62,000 nt of DNA from Phoronis australis. Its lineage: Eukaryota; Phoronida; Phoronidae. Position numbers and translations under genes: made by a program. The stretch lies in the NCBI GenBank assembly GCA_002633005.1, contig NMRA01000477.1:45249-107248 (forward strand), in the 5' to 3' direction. How positions within the stretch are numbered: the first letter of the stretch is position 1; each line of letters starts with the position of its first letter. Shown here one piece after another: positions 36,569-50,950 of this stretch. Under the pieces are notes generated by a model. The model ran no database searches and was not told where the DNA came from. It saw nothing but the letters and a program-made list of their open reading frames with translations.

Positions 36569-39500
36569 ATAACTGAAAGCAGGAAGATTGTCCAAACTTG
36601 GCACATAGCGAAACGGTGACATTTGAAGTGAAAACCTTTACTGAACCAATGCAGCAAACGTTCCAAGTTTACTCAGCTTACTCTCTCCTTCAATTATTTA
36701 TGAAACCGAGGAGATGAATAATTCTACGTCGGTTCCAAATGAATGCCAGGGGAATTGTGTTGAAATCTGTTCCTTAGGTGTCTACAGCTGCCGGGTTATG
36801 TACAACTTATTACTTAACACATTTAAATGTTGGCTCATGTCAGTGAAAACATTTACAACAGAGACAAAAGAATATATTTATTAATTATCAGTTACTAATT
36901 AGGCAGTTTGTGAATGAACACAGCGAAACAACTCATCATCTCATGAAAAAAATCTTTGGGAACAAAAGGGAACGCTTAGAGAAGAAATTAAGAAACAAAT
37001 ATCCATATATTTTCTGCTGGTACAGTTATAGATTATAAAAACTAACACGATATTAGTTTTGTATATTTGGAAAAGTTATCCTAACACGAAGGGCTCCAAG
37101 TCCAACTCTGCAGAGTTAACTGATAAAACAGTAGTAGACAAGACGGTATCTTGCCGACACGAAATGAGAAAAAAGAGTGAGTCCAACAAGGGCAAAACAC
37201 TGAGTGGTGGATGTATTCGACAGACATGACATATCCGCTTGTAATTTAGGCTTCAGATTGATAATCAGTGATCAGATCTGGAGGTAAATGAGAAAGGCAG
37301 TCTTGTGTAACAACTGCAAGTGTGGAGGACATTGAGTTGATTTACTAACAAATCCTTCAAGCAAATGTAGAATATTAAAAGAAAAATGTCAGAATTTGGC
37401 AAACTACAAAACATCATATTTAAGGAATGGGTGATTGGATTCAGATACAATTTTCAGACTAGACACCATATTTGATACCATGTTCTCCAAAATGCTGTTA
37501 GAAATGATTTTTAAAATGTTCCACCTCAACAAATTTCATGGAAATACGTGAAGGAGTTCTGAAGAGATAGAGGCAAATGCAAAAACTGAAAATTTACACT
37601 AGGGAACGCAGCGGTATCAGATCCATCCAAATATTCGCTCATGATAGGAGCATATCTGTGAAAGTTCATGAACAGCCAGTTGGACACACAGCAGCGGACC
37701 CCAGACGTACAGAGTGGTGGCACATAAAAATAGCAATTACTTATAACATAATTTACAATAAAAGTTGGTTTTTAATAAACAGTCATCATATAAACTTCAT
37801 TTTAGTGGCATCACTCACATTGCACTTTACTTTGTAGCAACCGTGAACTTAGAGACCGTCACACTAACCTGCCAGTGAATTTTGCACATAGTTAACGAGC
37901 CACAGAAACCAAAACATAGTGAAGTAATCCCATAGTGAGGTTACTGCTTTCATTATGTCGCTGGTGGACGCTTGCGTCACCTACTCAAGGGGGTCAACAT
38001 TCAGAAGAGCGTAGCACACCTGAAAGTATAAAGAAATAGTTACAGTGTATTGGCAAGTATTCGACACTACCTCTCAAACTTGTTTGCTTTCAGGTGCATT
38101 CATACTAAGCACAGTAAATCAAAATTTCACTTGTCGGCCATATTGCCATAGGAAAAAAACGTACTGCATGAAATCAAACCCTTCTGTGGCTATCATGTAA
38201 ATAAATGGTTCTAAAAACAGAAAAGCTGAAACAATAGCCCGTTATTTCATCATGTAGTCTTTTGGCATCACTGGCAGTAGAAAAATGTTTTCTTAACAAT
38301 TTGGCTAGAGAGCGTGGCAGCATCAAGGGCGAGAGAAGAACAACATGATATGACACTTTGTGGCAGCAGAAGATGAAACAAACCCTAAACCAATTATATA
38401 ACACATTGTGGCAGCAGAAAATGACAAAAAACACTAAAAAAGACAATACAGTCAAGCTACATAAACGCTTACCAATAGCATGTGAATATTCAAGGATGAC
38501 ACAACACTACAGAGGAATCGATAGCAGCAATAGCTGACACTTTGAGCCAACTCAAATGGAATGAATCATACGTGGATAAACAGACGCATACAAGAAGTAT
38601 GATGGACAAAGACAACAAGCTATCTACCAGGCCAATGACAGTTAAGATTAATTAACGCTGTGATCAAATCTAATAAAGCTTCCTTTACTCAACATCACAA
38701 AAAAACGCTGGTCGAGAGAAGTCTCGTACAAATCCTATTAATGTAACAGCCTACACAATGGCCACATTATGGCATGAATGTGGGTGAAACTCAAACTCGA
38801 TTTCAGTAATTAAATTCCGTTTGGCTAAGCTTGGCTATTGGCCGATATCCTCACATAAACTTCATCGATCATGGAGCTTTAGTCCTCTAGAGCAAGAACT
38901 AGCCATCATCACGGTAACATGGTTAAGTGCCTGCAGAAACTCTTGGGTTTGTGTGTAGCCTCACAACTGTGTACAAACCAAGAAAAAACCTACCCACTGG
39001 CCCCAAACTACTCTATTCTTTCCACTGGCTTGATTCAAAGTAGCCCTAAGCTTATTATGTATTTGTTAAGCAGAGCAATACAGGGATTTGGTCTTAGTTT
39101 GGTATGATAAGAGCTTTTGTTTGGTGTGAAAGCCAGCCTTTGAAAAGACCAGCCACAATGGCCTTCAGAGGTCGAACAAAGAGGGCACTGTTTACTGATA
39201 AACACACATTCAGATCAGGAAATTATGGGTCCCTAAATGAAATATTTATTACTCCACCTTTGAGTTCAGATTGAAAACTGGATTGAAAACAGTTTGAATG
39301 AAAACTAGCAGGGCAGACTGGAGCTCAAATCGACCATTGATGGCACAGGTCAGATGAAAAGAGACCAGCTCTGTCAGTCAGAGCTGAGTCACCAAGGTGC
39401 CACAATAGAACAGAATGGTAAGTGGGTAATAAACAGGGTGCAATTACACTCAGTAATGAGTGCATGTGTAATAAATGTGTGTAGAGTTCACATTTATGTA

Positions 39501-42500
39501 AGTATTTGGCATGAAATTTATCAACCAAGGCTGTAATTACTGCACAATACAGAGGAGAAAGTACATTTTCATTTTATCAAATGTCTCAAAAATTGTTAGG
39601 TATGGTTTACTTAGTGGTCACAATGGATTGTATGTATCACCAAACAACACTGGGTTCAACCTTGGCTATTTGCAGAAATGGAGTAAGCTTTTTAAGAAGA
39701 TGGCAAACCAGAACAAGTAGAAGACTGAAGAATTAAACAAACCACTTTTTGGTGAGAACTTGATGCAAAATTTACCAACCAAAGCTGTAATTACAGTTTC
39801 TTTCATTTTACTAAGAAACAATCTTTTCAGTACCTTTTAAATTAATGCACGACATTGTCTCTGCTCAGCTGCCTCACTGATGCGGTTGTACCATGATTGT
39901 GTGGAAATATCTCTAACTGCCAAAACCATTAACAGTTGCCCCCCAAACCTACAGTCAAATGTTAAACAACCAAGCACTTCAGTCTCTATCAAGTTCCATT
40001 TCTCCACTCAACAACAATGGCTACCCCTTTCCTTGAGCCACTTTAGGCTCACAATCACAAATTACTTGCAGCAGATGAAACTGAAAATCTTAGGACCATG
40101 TCAATAACCAAGAAATCTTTCAATGGCCAATAGCCTCCATGCACTGACAGCCTCAACACACACTATCTGTGCACCCATCTGTAACTGTCAATCAAGCCTC
40201 ATTGTGTCCACTAACAATAGCCAGGCCTATCAAAATAACTCCAGATTGGTGTCAATGTGACTGCTTCAAACAATAAAAACATTTTACTAAAGGAATGGTC
40301 ACTTATTGAAAAACACTTGTTCAAAAATATTTGTGGGATTTGTCAGAACAAAAACTCGCAGGCCATTGAAATATGGAATAAAAAAAACCAATTAAGAAAC
40401 TTTAGAAGTTGCCACAACTTAAAAATAGCTAGTAGGCTGACCAATCATTTTTGGAGATAAGCTGACCTGTGTGTGCTGTAGGAACCAATACTCGCATAAA
40501 GCCAACAAGAGTTTATCTACAAATCAGGGCACACATGACAGAAATGACAAGAGAAGGGGCAGTTGTCCAACTGCAAAGAAGTGGTTGTGGCTAAAATCCC
40601 AACAGCTGCACTACTGTATGACAACCAATAACAGACAAACTAGACTTACTTGAGTGGTCTTGACATCAACTGGACATCACCTAAGATCTTAAGGACATCT
40701 CTTAAGGATATGAGAGAAAGATGCCGAGGAAAACAAAGACAAAACATAGTTTTGATCTTGGGGAATTGCGCGTCTGCATACATGCCACCATTGAGAACGA
40801 ATGCTCCAATTCAATGCACGCCTCTGTGATTTTGCGTTCACAAACGTAACAAGTTGTGAAAAAAGATTAATCGTCACCCAAATTCCTTAATTTGATAGGT
40901 TATTTGACATTTTGCTGTTTCGATCTCATGCTTATGACAAGCTTTAACCACAGACTCGATTTCTGTTGTCCATTCGTACTTGGTTTCATAACAATGAACT
41001 GTTGACCAATGAGATCCCGCCTGTTGGACAAGATACAGTTACAAAATTAACATTTTAGCGATAATTAAGTAAATCACGCAGTGCAAATTCAGTTGACATT
41101 GCAAGTGAATCTTGAAATTGCGACAATAGTTCGACATGTATAGGTTATAGTGTCAAAAAACAAGTTTTCACTGAGTCATAAACCGCAGACCTTGAGACTT
41201 TCACAACTACAGTAATCGTTTTTTTTTCCGGCTTCGGCAAATCGACTTAATTTTGAACTTAGGAACACAAGTTCTCGAAAACCACTTGGTGGATTCAATG
41301 AAACTTTCCAAACTTAATATTTGTTCGTCAATCTCAAAAACGCTAGTTTTTGCGTAATGCAACAAAGACGAATACAGCTGCTACTTTTCACAAAAATATC
41401 TACATTCTGCGAGATGCTTTGTCATGGATACCAAACTACAAGACTAATCGAAAATTTCGGCAATTTTAAGGTAACTGGTGAAGTTTTCATTTAAATGGGG
41501 TTAGATTAAAATTGACCAGGGGGTTATTTTGGTATGTACCTTTTTTAAAAAATGAAGTTTTGATTTAAAAAGTTGCTATGTAATAAAAATGGTAACACAT
41601 AAATATAAAAAAATATTTTTTAAATCCCTAATCTTTTTTCTTTCAATAAATTTATACTTTTACTAGATGACAAAGCCAGTTTTTTTTGATATGCGAACAA
41701 GAATAGAGGCTACTAAATAAGGTTTGCGACAACCTTCAGATTCTGTACTGAAACACACACACGTTCCAAAAAAGGTCGACTGGAGAAATTCATACAAGAC
41801 CAAACTGGACATATTCGCGGTTTTACACAAAATATTGTAAAATTAAAGAGAAATTATTTAAGGTATGATATAAAATAGGCACAAACTACTTGCCAATACT
41901 GAAACTGTCTGATTAAGCGACTATGCTATGCAGCTACTCTGACAGCCATGTTCTTCACTTGAATCAATGTGTCCGTTGTCATGGAATCACAATCAACATG
42001 ACAGATCATCTTATCACCTATCCTTCAATAAAATTCATGGAATGTTTTAGTAGTAAATTACACACGATAAGCTTACACCACTCAAAACCTGTGTGCCTGT
42101 ATTCAGAACTTGATTTTGTTAGCGGCAAAAACAAACCACCACTGTATACTCTTAACAATAACTACAACCAAAAAGTTCAAATCAAAGGTCAAAGCACGCT
42201 GAAAGATTTTCGACAAATTCCAAACTTGACCTCTGACAAGTTTCCATGACCTCACAATCGACAATGACACCGTAGCTCATACACAAAGAGATATTTCTAA
42301 ATGATTGGCATTGGATTTCACAAGTATGAGGCCTGAGTAGAAAGTCTAACAATAGACAACTGCTCTGGACTATGCAACATCAGTCTTGATGACAAGACAC
42401 ATTTACAAGGCATTAATCCTCTTTTCAGAAATGGTGCACTTTAGCAATAGGCCGATAGAACTAGAGCCCTGGCGCACTAAACACAGCCGCAAGCAGGGCT

Positions 42501-45500
42501 TCACATCAGGTCAAGAGCACATCATCCTTCACACATTTTAGCCGAGCCACTACAGAGCGGCCTCAGCCCCTAGCACCAGTTTTCAGGGGATTCTCTAGTG
42601 AACAAGGGCCTAGTAAATCTAATATTAAAATGGCAAGAGCAAATTGCATCACTGAGTCCTAAACAGCGTTCGTGTGTGAATTTTTAACAGACATCTGAAT
42701 TGAAAGGCAAGATCTACAGATGAGGGGTTCCAAAGGCATCCTATCAGCCGTCTTTAAGCATTTGTTAAGTTAATTAGCATATATGTTAATGGACAAAATA
42801 CTAATATCGTGGCCAATCAGTGTGACCACCATAAGCAAATACAGCCTGACCATTACAGCATTATTGAAATGTATCCTTCTCACGGTAAGAAGGTACATCA
42901 GTAGATTCCAAGGTGAACGTTATACGAAGGCTGATCAGACCTGCACGGGCATTCATCTGCCTTCCAAGTGAACCAGATACAAATGCTGAATCAATGGCAA
43001 TTTAATTCACTTCTTCAGTCAAAGTCTTGCACCTGAGTTGGAACATTTAATATTCAAATGGCATGCTTGCCAGCAGCATGCCATAAATGACATTCATTCC
43101 GTAACCATGGTAAAACCCACTCAGCTATACTTCTCATCAATAAAACCAAAAGGAGAATTCAGACTTTAATGAAACACAACATTCTCCTGCATAACCCGCA
43201 GTGTCACGTGACCTCGGCTGAAATTTCGATACCAGAGAAGCTGAGAGTGAGGACTGTGAAAGTATGAAAACATGGCTATAACCACACGTCCATCTCAAAT
43301 GCACTGAAACCTTTTCACAAGCCCCACTTTCATTCATTACCAGACAACAGATTTAAATTTGCATGGAAAGGTCAACACACCTTACCTACCAAGAGATCCC
43401 AAGAGCCCACAGCTTCAGGTTTTTGTCCACCCAAAGAGCAACGGTCATCCAATTAAAATAGGCAACGACTATCTGATGAGACGGCCTGAGGAGGTAAGGA
43501 CACTTGAAGGCTTAGTCCTATGTTTGAGGACTGCAATTACCCTAGGTAATGACTGTGAGATCAAACACGCTTTATGACGTGCAAGAAGTGATCAGAGCCT
43601 CTTCCTGGACTGGCGTCGACAATTAACGAGGAGTAAATCAAGTGACTGATAATAATTCCCAATCCTTTCATCTCATTATCCGGCCTTAATGAATTTATTG
43701 GATGCCGCTAGTCCAGCCTTTGTTTAAGCAAATCATTCGGCTATTTAGTCACCTGGATAATTTGTCAGCCTTTGTTTCTCAAGGCCCTGGACATTGACAC
43801 AATGCATCGGAGGCCCCTCGGCCTAAATTAGCGAGCAAACGCAAGAAGTGCAACTGAACACAGGTAACGCACAATATAGTCAACAACAGGCTCTCATCAG
43901 ACAGTTTTCACAGTTGGACAGACTGAATACTTCCAATATTAGCACCCACTTGCAATGAGCCTCTGTGCATTCAAAAACCAAACAAAAATATTTACGGAAT
44001 GCAGTCACCCAGATGCCCAACTCCCCAGCCAGACAGTGGCAAATCGATAAATGGGGACTAAATTGTTACAGGAGCCACCACTAGTCTTGCTCTTTATGCT
44101 AAGGCAGACATTCTCCAAAAAGTTTAAGATTAACAAATTGGTGGCAGACATAGATCACAAGGTCCCAATAGAGACCAGGGCTAGTCTCTGAGTTAGTGCG
44201 TCATTAGACCATCATTAAACCTCCATAATGCGCTAGTACCTCCTTGATAACCAGAAAGAGAGACTCTGTAATCACTACTGTTCCGAATGTTTCATGGTAT
44301 TTTCATCATGGTATTTCATCGTTGCTGTTTATTAAATAAACCTGAGCTACAAAATACTGTATTGGAAACACTATGAAAGTAGCAGATGGGGAGATGAATA
44401 ATTCAGAAAATGGCTAACTACACCACACTGGCAGCTATACTCGGTGGTGTTAAAACAAGCACTGGCCAAGAAATGATAACAGATATTCCAACAACATTTC
44501 TAGGTTTTTTCCCAGAGGACAAATCCCAACGTTCCTGTATGCTCCAAGGAGAAAACATACGCACAGCCTTCTCATGCAAACTAACTCTAGCTAGATATTA
44601 ACTGCGAAGTTACGGGAACTTAGAGACCCACTTTGATAATTAGCAAACACAAAAGGTAACACAGCTTCATGTGTAGGTCATGGAAATTATTGCAAGACGG
44701 TGCTCTTCTGAAAACATTTAGCAGACCTAGACATTTTTAAATTACACGAACGGTTCAGTCGGATAATAAATTATATGAAGTAGCTATGATCTTAGAACGT
44801 GAATATTGGCCAAAAATATCACAAAACTTCGATGAAATTGAAGGTTTACCGCTTGTGACACATTGAAGTGTTGGCTTGCCGTTTTTAAATCCACACGTTT
44901 ATTGCGAATTGGCAAACTTAACATTGATCCAGGAGCAAAATTAACTTTTCGTACCAACCGACACTCCCCGAAACACCAACGTGTCTACGTTAGTGTGGAA
45001 GGCCGTACGGACAAAGAAAATTCTATTCAACCAGTCAAAGTTTGCTTGAATGTACAACAGGCTATGTCACAGTTTGGTTACCTTTCCAAAACGTCAGAGT
45101 ATGAGTAAATAATCTCAACACTTACAAACCAAGTAACAAGTGGAGCCCCTGAACTATACTCACGGTAATGCCAAATAATTAACTGTATCAATACATATTA
45201 TTTGTTTTCAATACACAGCTATGTTCAATGGCATTTAGACTACAAGCCTACAGATGTGACACATAAATTTCACAACTATAAGAATCTGGCACCAAATTCA
45301 TCAATGTCACCACTCTATCAACACTACATCACAACTCCCTTTAACCTTGCTCCTAAGGCAACATGGACTTAACAGGAGTTTTCTAGCACAGTTTACTGTG
45401 GGGTGTGATTGTAAAACGTCTCGAGATATAAAGACATCTAGCCACATCTAGCAACATCTAGTGTGGAGTTCATTAAACTTCTTCCATAGCAGGGGAAGCT

Positions 45501-48500
45501 ATGCAACTCCACATATTAGTCCACCTATTTTGAAAGATGAAGCGATGGCCGTTTTGAGCCCGGATGTACGCTTTCGCACTTACCAAAACTCTGCAAGACA
45601 GTGGAGTTGCGGTGTTGGATGGAACGCGACACAAGAAGACACAAGCACACATTTATGGAACAACATGGAGCTCTGGAAACAGATTACATCTCTACAATAG
45701 CTACGAAGAAAAACTGGCGTTGCTGAACAAACCGAAACTCCCAAGATTGCGTGAGCTCACATTGAAGTAACAATACGACAAGATCTTTAGAACAAGAATA
45801 ATCTATTTGTACCCGTTGGTGATTACCACAACTCTGTAGGAGTGTGAAGTTATTCAACCATTCAAAACCAACGGACAACGTGAATCCAACATAATGGGAT
45901 GGGTTACAAGCACACGTTGCACCATCTCCTCACCACAAGTTTGCTAAATGGAGAAACGATTGAATTTAGATGTGCAAGAAGACTGATAACATAATTGAGC
46001 CGGTATTTCAGCCCGTTACCTCACGTCGTAGACAACATAAATCAAGGACGTTATATAGTGAAAATAGGGTCAATTAATAGCAAAATAATACAGATCTTGA
46101 CAAAACTTGTACAAATGTTTAGCCATGCATGTCCAACACAGCACAAAGTACTTAATAAACGATTTAAAAGAAAATAAAATTGTATTAGAGACCAACTTAT
46201 AAAACACAGTTTCAAAATATTAGCAATCTGAAATACTCGAAACGCGTAAGCAAGGTTAAATCATTCCTCTAACCAAGAAGACAGTCACAGCCACAGCGAT
46301 TTCAAACACATTCACAAGTAAATAAGTTTCCATTCCATCACTCAAAACATTGTTCCTGTTCTTCAACATAGAAACAATTCCTCTGCTAATATCCAATCTC
46401 CCAGACTTATTTACCAGCAAAACTTCATGAGGTACAAAAAAACGTGCTTGTTGTCACATCATGTGTTTGGTTTGCCTTGTTGGAGATGCCTCTCAATGAA
46501 ATCAACAAGGTCCACCATACAATCAGCAGCCTCTTAATCTGGATTACAGATCTCAGTGGATTGTATAGGTTTTATTCAGCCCCTGTGTACAAACATGAAT
46601 AGAGGAAAGAGTGGCCAGGGGGAAACTTCATCAAAACCCACAATTGAAGGCTTCTTTGTGGCCACAAGCATATGTGTGCTTTGGCATACACAGGGTTTTG
46701 TTCAGGACCAATGACACAGTTGACCAGTAGGGAAAATGGATTTTAAAAGCAGCACTCAACACTCCCTGACCAGCTTTCCAACACCCCTAACCACCAGTAA
46801 TATGCTCTGTGGTGCGGAAGAATACCCATGTAGCCTTAATAAACTGTCCAACTGAAAAGCAAGGCAACGCCTCACTGGTCATAAGACATTGGTTAGATAA
46901 TGTTTTTGCAGTTATTAACAAGATTTCATCCCCAACCCTTCACAAGACCCAATCATGGCAGTCCTGGCCTATTCAACACAAGGAGCCTTCAGAAATAGTT
47001 AATTACAGAAGCCCTGCATTTTGAGAACTAGTTCTCTTCACCGAATAACGAATAACGGGCATCAAACTGGGACACATTTCAGCCCTATTTCATGTTGTAG
47101 GGCCAAGTTTACATTCATAACGCTTTGGTAAAATGAATTTGATAACAAAATGACTGCATCAGTGAAAATTAACATTAATGATAACAATTCAAAATAACTT
47201 GCAAGAATTTGAATTTCAGCTCATTTAAAGTATTTTTGAAAGTCCAAAGATTCGAAAAAATTATACCTGTCTATGAAGAAACAGTTGAGGTGTCTGTAAA
47301 TATCTCACGCCTATGACTGCAAGGATATAAATTATAATGAGAAACAGTGGCCAATCAAAGCAGTATCAACACACATGGGAACTTACATGACAGAAGCCAG
47401 AGCCTTGTTTACCTAAACCTAAATGGTGGAAACCAATCCCCCCTTCACAGTTGTCTTTTACTGAGGCACATACTCCCAGAATACAAGATCAGGACTGGTC
47501 TTGTATTAGAAAAAAAAACAGTGCCACCTGATATTATTCAAATGTGAGCCCATGAAACCTCTGGAGTGAGGCATTTTTACATATTATTTGACTGGACCCA
47601 TTATATATTTTAAATCCATGAGCTTGCATGCCACATTTTACCCATTTTTGTCATAAACCAGCAAACTGAGGCTCTGTACAGGCACACATGTTCAGATCAT
47701 GTAGACCACTTCAGACTTAATGAAAGAACATGTCAGTCTACTCAAAATATGTTAGTGATTATGGTAATGTTTCCTCAAATTCAAACAAAAAGTAAATCTT
47801 CAAATTTTCCAAAGTTCACCGAGTTGTAAAAATGCTCCAAATTGTGCCTGTTGTCAACAGCTATACAAGGGACATTCTGCAAATAATGAAGTACGCTGTT
47901 CTTCGTGTTTACTATTGTTAAAATTTTTGAAAGAATAAAAATTCCCTGTCTACAGTTACTAGCAGATGACCAACAGGTCCAACTATTATGCCATTCAGTT
48001 CATGTAATACACACAGCAATAGAAGTTTGAGAGAAGAAACGATTTTATTGCCAAAAAGCCTCTTGACCGACATCCAAGCCCTAAGCAATGTATACGTGCA
48101 GTTTCGATGACTGTCAACCAGAAAATTCCGATTGAGTGATTGAAAACTCCAAAGCAAAATACAAAGCGATTATTTTTACCCACGGGTTGCCATTTTAACT
48201 CCAAGAAAATTGTTCTAAAGGAAGTTGATATGTAAAATGGAGAGACGAGAAGTTTCACAGTTTGACATTGTCTTTCCTCCATTAGAGTTGGCTCAACATA
48301 AAAACACCGGACACCTCACACTGAAGTATCGCTTCACGGCTTTTTACTCACTCGGCACGATATGATGAAAACTTAATCTTGGTAAATAGAAAAAAACAAC
48401 ACAAAATTTATCTCCATGGCAACTATTTCAATTGCATTCTCGCGTGACTACATCCTTGCCCTTCTACACGCACTTAGTAAAACCTGCTTTGACAAATCAC

Positions 48501-48760
48501 TTTTTAAAGTACGGCATGCCTCACCAACCCTGAGACACGATCAAGACTACATCAAAAATACATAAAACGAGAGGAACAATCCCATTGAAGAGGAGGGGTA
48601 AAAATGCACGTGATTTATACTGCCACATTTCCGGACGGATTATTAATGACTAGACGACACGACTCGACGACAAATGACATGCAGTGATGACGTCATAACT
48701 TTGAATAGTACGGGGTCAAGTCAGGCAAATTACAGGTACAAAAGAAGAACAGAGGTATAC

Positions 48761-48981
48761 GGTAAACTCCCACCAATTTGGGCACAATATGGCTGACAGG
48801 TGAATTTGTATTTTCTCATCTTTTCATAAATGGCGTAAAGCACAAGAATGGTGCTCTGCCATAGCCGGATTATTTACAATAGCTGATAACTACAGCCATT
48901 CAAAGCAATGTTAGAAGTACTTGAATATTAAAAAGCACAATTTTTGCAATTTCTTTTGTCTGAAATTGGTGAGATTTTACC
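48761..48981. mobile_element. MITE, same TIR family, copy 4
   Basis: The left end ggtaaactcccaccaatttg and the right end aaattggtgagattttacc match over about 19 bp as inverted copies. The motif atatggctgacaggtgaatt beside the left end is the reverse complement of the tgtctgccat piece in copy 1. About 221 bp long. Confidence 0.8.
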
Positions 48982-50766
48982 GCAATAAGACATTTCTGAG
49001 TATATACCTAATGAGAACATTAAAGAAACTGTACAATAAAGAACTTAACAATTCAAATGACTACTTTTCAAATTGTAGCTTCAGTCTGACAACAGCATAG
49101 GGAAGGACAATTCAGACAGCCTCTCATGGAATTCATTTAAAATGTTGCCATGAACAACCACAACAACTGCATGTCAGTGCTGCCATAATAGTCGGCAGGG
49201 CTTGAAAGAGGGTTTTTTTACGGGAATGTACAGGCTGTGGTCATATCAAGAAAAACCACAGACCGCAGCAAATCTAATCAGGGTAAACTGTGAGCAAGAA
49301 ATATTTATAGATATCAGTTGTCAACTGTGCCAGAACATACAAAGTATTTCTCAAACTGAAACTCCCAAGAACATAACCATTGAATCCACGGTATGATGGT
49401 GGAAATGTGATTCTCAAACAAAACATCAACATAAATCATTGTAAATGATAGTCACATTCATACTGAAACCCCCCCCCCACAGATGTTTATCTCAAAGCCA
49501 GTCATTCAAAGAAAACAAAACTTTTCGACATTAAATTCATCAATGTTTATGGGAAAATTTCATAACCCTCCTAGGGTCAGTGACGGCCAGGAACTCCTTG
49601 AACAGCGTCCCACCAATCAGAAAACACAGCCAGCAATTGCACTTACTGGAAAAAAAACCAAGCCAAACATCGCAACCATTTGATTCAGACAATGGCTTAC
49701 AGGCGGAACAATGCCAACAGTTCCAGATGGAAGATGGCTAAAGAATGACAAAGATGGCCACCCTTGCATAAACAGTTTACCTAAGATCTGTTCAGTAATG
49801 GCTGTAGATTGACCACAACAGCAACATTAGTTCCAGGAGAATCACTGCAGCAACACACTCCATCAGGCCCTTCTATTGTCGCCATCACTAAATCTGTGGA
49901 GAGTGCAGCCAATACACTCGGTGTACCATATTCAGGAGAAGATAGAACAGCTACATCATTTTCACAGCATACAGTGTCTGCTCCCAGCAGTCCTAAGCTA
50001 AGCAGAAAGCCTTACCAGACAGATGCCTTCTGCAGGCTTGATTAGCTGGGCGCTTCCACCCATCTGTCCACTGATTGGCTACACTATCTCAACTGGCTCT
50101 TGAATTACAAAGGCAAACCACGGGACACTGACCAAGATTGTCAAAGCTGAGTGAGAGTGCTGAGTGAACCAGTAGTGGACAGTCAAGAGGGTGTTGCTTA
50201 AGTTCCAACAACAAGGTTCCCTTCTTGAATGAGAAGCTTTTGAAATTGCAGTCTAAGTGTTGTAAACAGTCAGTGAGACAGTCATGACCGACTTAAGATC
50301 ATTGAACAACTGTCTTCACCAGCCAGTGCCAGTGCTCCAAAAAGTCAAAACGAAAGAGGGACATAAGGAACTTCAGTGATAAACAACTTAGAAGCCACAA
50401 CTGAACACACGGATTTCCATAAACCGTCATAAACAATGAATTATGAACATAATCTTGTCTGAGCTGCTTCCACCACTGCGACTGCATTCTATGGAATGAG
50501 GACACAGACCATCCAATCCACTGTAAACAATACTATTTCTTCAAATTTGAACAAAAATTTGTAGCCAAAAACACCATGTCGCGCTTTACAAAACTAGTTC
50601 AGAGCTAGAACATTTTCACTACATGCCGCTTTGATGACGGCTGAGCAGCGTAAAATGTGCACTGGAAATAAAGTGAACGTTGCATTCTGATTTTTTGTCG
50701 ACTAGGAATTCATCGAAACAAAATTTCTTTTCCAGCATCTATATTCTCTCAGAATGAGATATTTTG

Positions 50767-50950
50767 CCAGAAAATTTCACCAATCATGGACACAAAGAAT
50801 TGCTTAGAAACCCTTCTTCATTTTTCAACGACATCAAACAATGCTGTGAATGTGTCCAATTTTGTTGATGAACGAAATTAGAAAATCAAAACATCTCGTA
50901 TTATGCCTGCCATTCTGTGTCCTAAAATAAGAGAGATTAAGAGATTAACC
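50767..50950. mobile_element. MITE, same TIR family, copy 5
   Basis: It starts ccagaaaatttcaccaatca and has the shared tgcctgccattctgtgtcct near the right end, followed by agagagattaagagatta, a worn terminal repeat. About 184 bp long. Confidence 0.6.

Noticed and set aside
49809-50045. Plus-strand open frame rich in Ser/Thr (78 codons)
   Set aside because: No family resemblance, no convincing acceptor and donor pair. It lies deep in a presumed intron.
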